11,455 nucleotides of DNA from Terriglobia bacterium. Its GTDB lineage: Bacteria > Acidobacteriota > Terriglobia > UBA7540. The notes below the pieces were generated by a model. That model made no database searches. It saw nothing but the letters and a program-made list of their open reading frames with translations, and was not told the origin of the DNA. The stretch covers positions 1 through 11,455 of the forward strand of contig JALHUF010000047.1 of NCBI GenBank assembly GCA_022866195.1, in the 5' to 3' direction. Below are positions 6,607 through 11,455 of the stretch, one piece after another; position 1 is the first letter of the stretch, and each line of letters starts with the position of its first letter. The position numbers and the translations under genes were made by a program.

Positions 6607-6625
6607 GGGAGCGCTCTGGGCTCCC
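6607..6625 (+). terminator. Hairpin immediately after queF
   Basis: GGGAGC (6607-6612) and GCTCCC (6620-6625) form a 6-bp GC-rich stem with a 7-nt loop, starting on the base after the queF stop codon. There is no T-run downstream, so it may be a Rho-assisted or stabilising structure rather than a full intrinsic terminator. Confidence 0.4.
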
Positions 6626-6832
6626 GCTCGCAACGCAACAAATCCGGCAGCAGTTGGAATCTCTACGCGGCTCGCTCCCTGAGTTGGCGGACTCCATAGA
6701 GAGGCGCCCCCGCCGAGGTTCGCCTCAGCCAATGCGTCTTGCTGCGCCACCTTCGCCCGGCGGAAAGGGTGGCGAGCGTACGGTCGCTGAGGGCGCAACG
6801 GTGAATTCCGGGCGCGCCCAGGCAAGACCCGG

Positions 6833-6849
6833 AAGCCCCTCCGGGGCTT
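6833..6849. repeat. Compact palindrome AAGCCCC-TCC-GGGGCTT
   Basis: A perfect 7-bp stem with a 3-base loop, very stable in RNA or single-stranded DNA. It shares its first two bases with the end of the preceding inverted repeat. No T-tract follows. It could be a bidirectional terminator hairpin or a REP-like unit. Confidence 0.45.
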
Positions 6850-6965
6850 ATGAGGATTGCCCGCCTCGAACCGGAAGACCCGGCGGAGCGACGAAAGGCG
6901 CGAAATCGCCCACACCCCCAACTCGCTCACAAGGCTGAATGGGCACGCAAGTGACTTAAGTAATA

Positions 6966-6980
6966 TGCAAATCAATTGCA
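6966..6980. promoter_or_regulatory. Fur-like 7-1-7 inverted repeat upstream of feoAB
   Basis: TGCAAAT-C-AATTGCA is a 15-bp near-palindrome with one mismatched pair. It has the 7-1-7 layout of Fur sites and matches 9 of 14 defined positions of the Fur core TGATAAT-n-ATTATCA. It lies about 80 bp before feoA, where an iron-responsive operator would be expected. A different regulator, or chance in an AT-richer patch, remains possible. Confidence 0.35.
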
Positions 6981-7058
6981 GTAAGCCACGTTTCGTACTA
7001 GACTTGAGTCGCGTGGTTAGCGCGGGTTTGGAAGCGATATTGCCAGCAGAAGGCAGCG

Positions 7059-7316
7059 ATGGACGAAGCTAGGAAGTTTGACCCACCCTTCACTCTCTAC
7101 GAGGCCGACCGGCGTTCTGCCTTAAGAATTCGCCGAATCACCGGCGGTTGGGGTGTTCGAAGGTTCTTCAACCAGATGGGAATCCACGCGGGTGACGAAG
7201 TCCGAGTCCTCTCCCGGGCGCCGTTTGGGGGGCCCTTGGTGATTGAAAGCCGCAAGAGCCGCGTTGCAATCAGCAAGCAACTGGCTGAGCGGGTCCGAGT
7301 CGAAGTTATCCCGTGA
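7059..7316 (+). CDS. feoA: Ferrous iron transport protein A (FeoA domain)
   Basis: FeoA is a small cytosolic SH3-like protein needed for, or modulating, Fe(II) uptake by FeoB. The 85-residue product has the expected length and pattern: ALRIRRITGGWGVRRFFNQMGIHAGDEVRVLSRAPFGGPLVIESRKSRVAISKQLAERVRVE. This includes the family features of a turn ending in LxxMGI/GDxV, a central PFGGP (usually a Gly-rich loop), and a final strand after the IS/A..A helix. AGAAGG lies 5 nt before the ATG at 7059. The stop codon overlaps the FeoB start (GTGA at 7313-7316), so translation of the two is probably coupled. An iron-type operator candidate lies upstream. Confidence 0.88.
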   Translation: MDEARKFDPPFTLYEADRRSALRIRRITGGWGVRRFFNQMGIHAGDEVRVLSRAPFGGPLVIESRKSRVAISKQLAERVRVEVIP

Positions 7317-9364
7317 GAATCCTACTCATCGGCCAGCCCAACTCAGGCAAGAGCACGCTATTCAATGCGGTGGTGGGCTATCGCTCGCTCACCTCGAATT
7401 TTGGCGGCACCACGGTGGAATACACGCGGGGCCGGGGTCGCGTAGGTGGCGAGGTGGTCGAGCTGGTGGACCTGCCCGGCCTTTATTCGTTGCATCCTGC
7501 CAGTCCCGCCGAAGACTGCAGTCGGCAGCTAATCCTTGCCGGTGATTGGGAGGTGTTGGTAAACGTCGTTGACGCCTCCCAGTTGGCCCGCAGCCTGGAA
7601 CTCACCTTGGAGCTCAAGGACCTTGAGGCGCCCTTGGTCGTCTGCCTCAACATGATGGACGAGGCATCGCGCAAGGGCATGGTGATTGATGTCCCAGCGC
7701 TGGCTGAGACGCTCGGTGTTCCCGTGGTGGAGGCCATCGCCGCCCGCGGGCAAGGCATCGTGGAGACTTTCCGCGCAGCCATCCAGCTTCGTGGCGGATG
7801 GGCTTCGCCACCCACCGGCGCTGTTCTTTACGCGCCTGAGGTCGAAGCTACGGTGCGCGAGCTGGCGCAGGCCCTGGGTGCAGGCGGTCGCGCTGCTGAT
7901 GTTTCCGCCTTCGACGTGTTCCCACCACGGGCCGGCCAGGTCGGCCGACATTGTGCCGAGGATCATTCGGGCAACGCCGCGGCGGCTCCCTGTGTGGTTA
8001 CAGAGCCTGCGGTTAAGGTCGAGCACAGCGCGAGTTTTCCGAATCTGCGGTTTCAGGCGCTTCAACTGCTGCAATCTGATCCGCAACGCACGGGACAACT
8101 TTCTGCGGCGACGGCCCTCGCAGTCGAGCGTGCCCAGAGCGAGATTACGCGCCGCCTGGGGCAGCCGACCGATGTGGTGCTGTCCTCCGCCCGGCATGCG
8201 GCCTGTCTGAACTTGTTCGAGCGGGTCGTGCGTTTGACCAGGCCGCGAGGCGACTGGCGGGACCGGGTTGATGGTCTCCTTATGCATCCGTTTTGGGGTT
8301 ATGTCTTCCTGGCGCTTATCTTCCTGGGTTTCTTCCGCCTGGTTTTTGATTTGGGGAAGCTCGGAGAGGCGCATATCCTCGGGGCTTTCCAGTTGCTCAT
8401 CAGCCAGGCAGGCCAGCTGCTTTCTCCACACCCCACGACGTTTGCGGTGGCGAAAGGAGCCCTGCTGGGGACCGCCGGCGCTTTCGCCATTGTGTTGCCC
8501 TACCTGCTGCCCTTCTTGATTGGGCTCTCCGTTCTGGAGGATGTCGGGTATCTCGCGCGGGTAGGCTATCTCATGGACGCGGTAATGCACCGTGTGGGAC
8601 TGCATGGGACCGCCACGATTCCCGTGCTCCTGGGCTACGGGTGCAGCGTGCCGGCAGTGATGGCGACCCGCATCATCACTGCGCGACGCGACCGCTTTGT
8701 GGCGGCGTTTCTGGCGGTGCTGGTTCCCTGTTCGGCGCGCATGACGGTACTCATGGCGCTGGTGGGCTTCTACCTAGGCGCGTACTGGGCCTTGGCGATC
8801 TACGTTCTGAATCTCATTGTCGTCGCGCGGGCCGGGAACGTTCTGGCGAGGATCTGGCCGGAGATCGCTCCCGGCATGCTCATGGAAGTTCCGCCCTACC
8901 ACCGTCCCACCCTGCGCGTGGTGCTGCTCAAGACCTGGTGGCGCCTGCGCGAGTTCGTGGTGGTGGCGCTTCCCTTGCTCGTTGTGGGCAGCGCCGTGTT
9001 GGGTTTGGTCGAATTCCTGGGTTGGCAGGCGCTGATCAATGCGGCTCTTGCGCCGCTGACCACGGCGCTGGGTTTGCCCACCGCGGTGGGCCTGACGCTG
9101 ATCTTCGGGGTGCTGCGCAAGGAACTCTCGCTGCTGATGCTCGCCCAAGCGCTGGGAACAACTAACATCCATTCTGCCATGACCTCTGCACAGATCATCA
9201 CCTTCACGCTCTTCGTAACGTTTTACCTTCCTTGCCTGGCGACGCTGGCTGCGCTGGTACGGGAGGTGGGCCGGAAACTCACGGCCGCCGCCGCGACGGC
9301 GCTGCTGGTCTTAGCCGTTGTCCTTAGCCTGTTGGCACGCGGTCTTCTGCGCTTGGTAATGTAG
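7313..9364 (+). CDS. feoB: Ferrous iron transporter FeoB, GTPase-permease
   Basis: FeoB is the inner-membrane Fe(II) transporter with an N-terminal G domain. The 683-residue product begins at GTG, overlapping feoA by four bases. The G1 motif is GQPNSGKS (residues 6-13; usually GNPNSGKT), with G2 in NFGGTTVE (usually a Pro before Gly), G3 DLPG, G4 NMMD and a G5-like AARGQGI. A linker of about 150 residues with low similarity leads to a membrane region of about eight to nine hydrophobic segments. The two conserved permease cores are visible: TATIPVLLGYGCSVPAVMATR and LVPCSARMTVLMALVG, each with a Cys in the expected place. The length is at the short end of the family. No FeoC gene follows. A GC-rich hairpin lies right after the stop codon. 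Confidence 0.94.
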   Translation: MRILLIGQPNSGKSTLFNAVVGYRSLTSNFGGTTVEYTRGRGRVGGEVVELVDLPGLYSLHPASPAEDCSRQLILAGDWEVLVNVVDASQLARSLELTLELKDLEAPLVVCLNMMDEASRKGMVIDVPALAETLGVPVVEAIAARGQGIVETFRAAIQLRGGWASPPTGAVLYAPEVEATVRELAQALGAGGRAADVSAFDVFPPRAGQVGRHCAEDHSGNAAAAPCVVTEPAVKVEHSASFPNLRFQALQLLQSDPQRTGQLSAATALAVERAQSEITRRLGQPTDVVLSSARHAACLNLFERVVRLTRPRGDWRDRVDGLLMHPFWGYVFLALIFLGFFRLVFDLGKLGEAHILGAFQLLISQAGQLLSPHPTTFAVAKGALLGTAGAFAIVLPYLLPFLIGLSVLEDVGYLARVGYLMDAVMHRVGLHGTATIPVLLGYGCSVPAVMATRIITARRDRFVAAFLAVLVPCSARMTVLMALVGFYLGAYWALAIYVLNLIVVARAGNVLARIWPEIAPGMLMEVPPYHRPTLRVVLLKTWWRLREFVVVALPLLVVGSAVLGLVEFLGWQALINAALAPLTTALGLPTAVGLTLIFGVLRKELSLLMLAQALGTTNIHSAMTSAQIITFTLFVTFYLPCLATLAALVREVGRKLTAAAATALLVLAVVLSLLARGLLRLVM

Positions 9365-9365
9365 C

Positions 9366-9383
9366 GCCCGGCTTGAGCCGGGC
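9366..9383 (+). terminator. GC-rich hairpin right after feoB
   Basis: GCCCGGC-TTGA-GCCGGGC is a perfect 7-bp all-GC stem with a tetraloop, starting two bases after the feoB stop codon. No T-run follows, so it may be a weak terminator, an mRNA-protecting hairpin or a REP-like unit. Confidence 0.45.
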
Positions 9384-9471
9384 ACCTGCACTTGCCGGCC
9401 TAAAGACCGCCTCCGCGTCAACGCTATCGGGCACTCTTCGCCTGGCCCTGCCAGCGCGCACGCGGGTGGTC

Positions 9472-9477
9472 TATAAT
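9472..9477 (+). promoter_or_regulatory. -10 box upstream of the PflX-like gene
   Basis: A perfect TATAAT lies 20 nt before the ATG at 9498, giving a leader of about 14 nt. The -35 is poor (CTGCCA at 9448-9453, 18-nt spacing). The very short leader, with only a GGGG-type Shine-Dalgarno, suggests modest expression. Confidence 0.5.
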
Positions 9478-9497
9478 CTCACGCTGGGGCGTTCCTG

Positions 9498-10466
9498 ATG
9501 CAGGCTGCGAACCGCCGGGTGAGCCAGGAATTCGAGCCAGCTTATCTGCGTCTCTACGAGAGTGGCGAACTCAAGCAGCGCGTAGAGCGCGCCCGCCGGC
9601 TGCTGGAATCGTGCACGGCCTGCCCGCGCAACTGCCGCGTCAATCGCTGGGCGGATAAATTCGGCGTGTGCCGAACGGGCCGCTACGCCGTGGTTTCCAG
9701 CTACGGTGCGCACTTGGGCGAAGAGGATTGCCTGCGCGGCGGGAGAGGTTCAGGCACGATTTTCATTTGCGGCTGCAACCTGCGTTGCGTGTTCTGCCAG
9801 AACTTCGACATTAGCTGGCAACTGCGCGGCACACCCACGCCGCCCGAGAAGCTCGCCCGCATGATGGTCGAGCATCAGCGCGATGGATGCCACAACATCA
9901 ATTTCGTGACCCCCGAGCACATTGTGCCGCAGATCGTCGAAGCGCTGCCGCTGGCTGTCGAGCAGGGGCTGCGGTTACCCATCGTGTACAACACCAGCGC
10001 GTACGACTCGATGGAGAGCCTGGCGCTCATGGACGGCGTGGTCGATATCTATATGCCTGACTTCAAGTATTGGGAGCGTGAGTGCGCAAGGAAATACTCC
10101 CGGGCCCCGGACTACCCGGAGGTGGCGCGGCGCACGATCAAGGAGATGTTTCGCCAGGTGGGCGACCTGGTGATGGATGAACAGGGCGTGGCAAAACGAG
10201 GCTTGCTCATCCGCCACCTGGTGATGCCCGAGGGCGTGGCCGGCACGCGCGAGGTGATGAATTGGATCGCGCAGGAGCTTTCGCCTACAACCTACGTGAA
10301 CGTGATGGCGCAGTACTATCCGGCGGGCAAGGTCTCGCGGCGTGAGTTTGCGGAAATCAACCGCCGGGTGACCCCCGCGGAATACGAGCAGGCGCTCAGC
10401 GACGCGTGGCACGCCGGCCTCAAGCGCCTTGACGCCCGCCGCCCGGTCTACCTCCGGATCCTCTGA
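9498..10466 (+). CDS. PflX-like radical SAM protein (pyruvate formate-lyase-activating enzyme homologue)
   Basis: This 322-residue radical SAM enzyme belongs to the PflX (COG1313-type) branch of activase-like proteins. The radical SAM cluster motif is Cys93-x3-Cys97-x2-Cys100 in GCNLRCVFCQN. It is followed by a Gly-rich SAM-binding stretch, strands such as LPIVYNTSAYDS and VDIYMPDFKYW, and the C-terminal RHLVMPEG seen in this group. Upstream of the core are four more cysteines (Cys39, Cys42, Cys46, Cys58) in CTACPRNCRVNR...GVCRTG, a typical PflX N-terminal extension that could bind a second cluster or zinc. No glycyl-radical enzyme gene is nearby, so the substrate cannot be named. The ATG at 9498 has only a weak GGGG Shine-Dalgarno. 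The protein is likely cytosolic. A role in activating a partner enzyme is inferred from homology only. Confidence 0.85.
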   Translation: MQAANRRVSQEFEPAYLRLYESGELKQRVERARRLLESCTACPRNCRVNRWADKFGVCRTGRYAVVSSYGAHLGEEDCLRGGRGSGTIFICGCNLRCVFCQNFDISWQLRGTPTPPEKLARMMVEHQRDGCHNINFVTPEHIVPQIVEALPLAVEQGLRLPIVYNTSAYDSMESLALMDGVVDIYMPDFKYWERECARKYSRAPDYPEVARRTIKEMFRQVGDLVMDEQGVAKRGLLIRHLVMPEGVAGTREVMNWIAQELSPTTYVNVMAQYYPAGKVSRREFAEINRRVTPAEYEQALSDAWHAGLKRLDARRPVYLRIL

Positions 10467-10511
10467 ATCCGGTTTCACGAACGCGCGGTTGTCTGCGGGG
10501 CGGGCAGGGTA

Positions 10512-10534
10512 GGCAGTGGTATAATTTTTCTGCC
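10512..10534 (+). promoter_or_regulatory. Extended -10 promoter inside an inverted repeat
   Basis: TGG-TATAAT (10517-10525) is a textbook extended -10; no good -35 lies at the right distance, which extended -10 promoters tolerate. It is flanked by GGCAG (10512-10516) and CTGCC (10530-10534), a 5-bp inverted repeat separated by 13 nt that could be a repressor site. The transcript would start near 10532, about 22 nt before the start of the TonB-domain gene. Confidence 0.55.
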
Positions 10535-10553
10535 ACAGCGTCGAAGGCAAGGT

Positions 10554-11048
10554 TTGGCTTCCTTGAGGCTTTACAGGCTCGCGGACAGGAACGGCAGCCT
10601 TGTTTTGGGGGAAAGGTGGCTCAACCTCTTCCTGCTCGTCTGCGTCGTCGGGGTCCCGAGCGCGTGGGCAGCCGGCTGCTCCGAAACGCCGGCCGTGTTG
10701 ATGGACGAGCGGACGGCCGAAACGCACCTGCTATCCAAGAAGGACCCCGTCCTTCCTGCCCAGGTGCCGAAGCTGGCGCTCCTGCGGAAGGTCAATCTGC
10801 TGGTGACGGTGGACCGAGAGGGAACTATCTGCGAGGTAAGGGCCGTGGCCGGCCCGAAGGAACTGAGGAGGGTCGCTATCCGGACGGTGAGGAAGCACTG
10901 GCGCTACCGGCCATTTCTTGTGGATTGGAAACCTGTGGTGGCGCGATTTCCGGTCTCGGTGAGGTTTGTTCTGCCGCAGGCTGAGCCGCGGCTGACGGCC
11001 CGCCTTGAAGGAACGACCCTGGAGGCAGGGCGGGGGAAGGCTGTATGA
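10554..11048 (+). CDS. Exported protein with TonB C-terminal domain
   Basis: The 164-residue product has a hydrophobic segment ([17 protein letters not shown], about residues 23-39) with an AWA-A signal-peptidase-like site, then Cys42. The Cys is not in a good lipobox, so a lipoprotein is less likely. Residues about 55-145 form a TonB C-terminal domain: [12 protein letters not shown], the [22 protein letters not shown] strand-turn, then [13 protein letters not shown] and a closing strand. In this family, TonB domains contact outer-membrane receptors. It lacks the Pro-rich spacer of true TonB, so it is a stand-alone domain, perhaps envelope-located and not energy-transducing. The TTG at 10554 has GAAGG 6 nt upstream; TTG at 10605 would give a tighter signal peptide but lacks a good site. 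The stop overlaps the next gene (ATGA). Confidence 0.72.
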   Translation: MASLRLYRLADRNGSLVLGERWLNLFLLVCVVGVPSAWAAGCSETPAVLMDERTAETHLLSKKDPVLPAQVPKLALLRKVNLLVTVDREGTICEVRAVAGPKELRRVAIRTVRKHWRYRPFLVDWKPVVARFPVSVRFVLPQAEPRLTARLEGTTLEAGRGKAV

Positions 11049-11455
11049 GATCGCTCGAAGAGTATCTTGCCCTGGCCGCTCGAAACCACGGGCACATGTG
11101 TCCCGGCCAGGTCCTGGGCGTGCGCATGGCGATGCTGGGCCTGAAGCAGTTGGGGATCGATGACCCTGAAAAGGACCGCAAGCGGCTGCTCACCTTTGTC
11201 GAAATCGATCGCTGCGCCACAGATGCCGTGAGCTTGGTGACGGGGTGCCGTCTGGGAAAGCGGGCGCTCAAATTCCTGGACTACGGCAAGGTGGCCGCCA
11301 CGTTCCTGGATTTGGAGACGAACCGGGCCGTACGCATCGCGGCGCGTGACGATTCACGCGTCAAAGCCAGAGAGATGTTCCCGGAACTGACTGACCAGCG
11401 CAGGCAACAGCTCGAAGCCTACAAGGTAATGGACGACGCGGAGCTGTTCACGTCG
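11045..11455 (+). CDS. FmdE-family protein (formylmethanofuran dehydrogenase subunit E-like), 3' end outside window
   Basis: The first 137 codons of an FmdE-domain protein are present. The signature [15 protein letters not shown] (His15, His17, Cys19) is followed by [21 protein letters not shown] (Cys57, Asp60, Cys68) and a short [12 protein letters not shown]. These histidines and cysteines are the usual metal-binding set of the family. A C-terminal zinc ribbon, present in many relatives, would lie beyond the edge. Archaeal FmdE is linked to tungsten or molybdenum formylmethanofuran dehydrogenase. Bacterial members are common without that enzyme and are mostly uncharacterised, so no reaction is assigned. 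The ATG overlaps the stop codon of the TonB-domain gene (ATGA at 11045-11048), so co-translation is likely. No independent Shine-Dalgarno was evident beyond GA/GG-rich sequence at 11030-11039. Confidence 0.85.
   Translation, partial: MRSLEEYLALAARNHGHMCPGQVLGVRMAMLGLKQLGIDDPEKDRKRLLTFVEIDRCATDAVSLVTGCRLGKRALKFLDYGKVAATFLDLETNRAVRIAARDDSRVKAREMFPELTDQRRQQLEAYKVMDDAELFTS

Larger units (their letters stand above)
6626..7058. other. Gene-free, hairpin-rich intergenic stretch between queF and feoA
   Basis: I find no credible gene here; the open frames on both strands are Arg/Pro/Ala-rich with no domain, as expected by chance in GC-rich DNA. The left two thirds hold a run of inverted repeats: TCTCTA/TAGAGA (6660-6665, 6697-6702), GGCG/CGCC around CCCC (6703-6714), CGCCACC/GGTGGCG (6745-6751, 6768-6774), TTCCGGG/CCCGGAA (6806-6812, 6828-6834) and AAGCCCC/GGGGCTT (6833-6849). 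From about 6950 the base composition turns AT-richer, consistent with the regulatory region of feoAB. An unrecognised structured RNA or a decayed gene is possible. Confidence 0.4.

Noticed and set aside
6780..6870. Cobalamin riboswitch suggested by GCGCAACGGTGAA near 6793-6805
   Set aside because: The conserved GCCACTG and GTCAGGA-type blocks are absent, and the downstream genes are iron transporters.
6860..6900. tRNA suggested by a T-loop-like GGTTCGAGG on the minus strand
   Set aside because: The flanking bases do not form a T stem and no acceptor or anticodon arm can be built.
6654..6938. 94-residue open frame on the plus strand in the hairpin-rich gap
   Set aside because: Low-complexity Gly/Pro/Arg-rich sequence typical of chance frames in GC-rich DNA; no Shine-Dalgarno.
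6394..6975. 193-residue open frame on the minus strand across the queF 3' end and the intergenic gap
   Set aside because: It overlaps queF by over 200 bases, has a biased Arg/Pro/Ala composition and no recognisable domain or convincing start.
7529..8605. 358-residue minus-strand frame
   Set aside because: Antisense to feoB; Gln/Arg/His-rich with no domain, while the plus strand carries all FeoB motifs.

Overview
The window is GC-rich, gene-dense bacterial DNA. Gene content and order suggest a Gram-negative bacterium of the Acidobacteriota type. The main reasons are an HspR-type heat-shock repressor next to dnaK and dnaJ, a TonB C-terminal-domain protein with an export signal, QueF, and a bacterial FmdE-family protein. 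The phylum is inferred from gene content and style and was not tested by alignment.

Positions 1-6030 are all on the minus strand. Reading in the direction of transcription, from high to low coordinates, the order is dnaK, a small zinc-ribbon-like protein, dnaJ, hspR (MerR family), a DnaC/DnaI-like AAA+ ATPase, and the 5' part of rpsA (ribosomal protein S1), which runs off the left edge. dnaK has a strong sigma70-type promoter (TTGACA, 17 nt, TATTAT). A HAIR-like HspR operator (TTGA-N11-TCAA) covers its -35 element, and hspR lies downstream in the same cluster, so a self-repressing chaperone operon is likely. grpE is absent from its common place between dnaK and dnaJ. rpsA has its own promoter.

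Positions 6202-6606 hold queF on the plus strand, divergent from dnaK. A gene-free stretch of about 450 bp follows (6607-7058). It is packed with hairpins and ends in a Fur-like palindrome. feoA and feoB (7059-9364, ferrous iron uptake) come next, overlapping by four bases (GTGA).

Positions 9498-10466 encode a PflX-like radical SAM protein behind a TATAAT box. A second transcription unit starts from an extended -10 promoter at about 10517-10525. It encodes a secreted protein with a TonB C-terminal domain, overlapping by ATGA with an FmdE-family gene that is cut by the right edge.

The least ordinary features are non-coding. Degenerate heptanucleotide arrays are joined to the stop codons of dnaJ and dnaK; the dnaJ-hspR array is inverted and fills that spacer. 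There is also the hairpin cluster after queF. Together, the genes cover protein folding and heat-shock control, translation, tRNA modification, iron uptake and possibly metal-cofactor handling. No mobile element, CRISPR array, tRNA or rRNA was seen.
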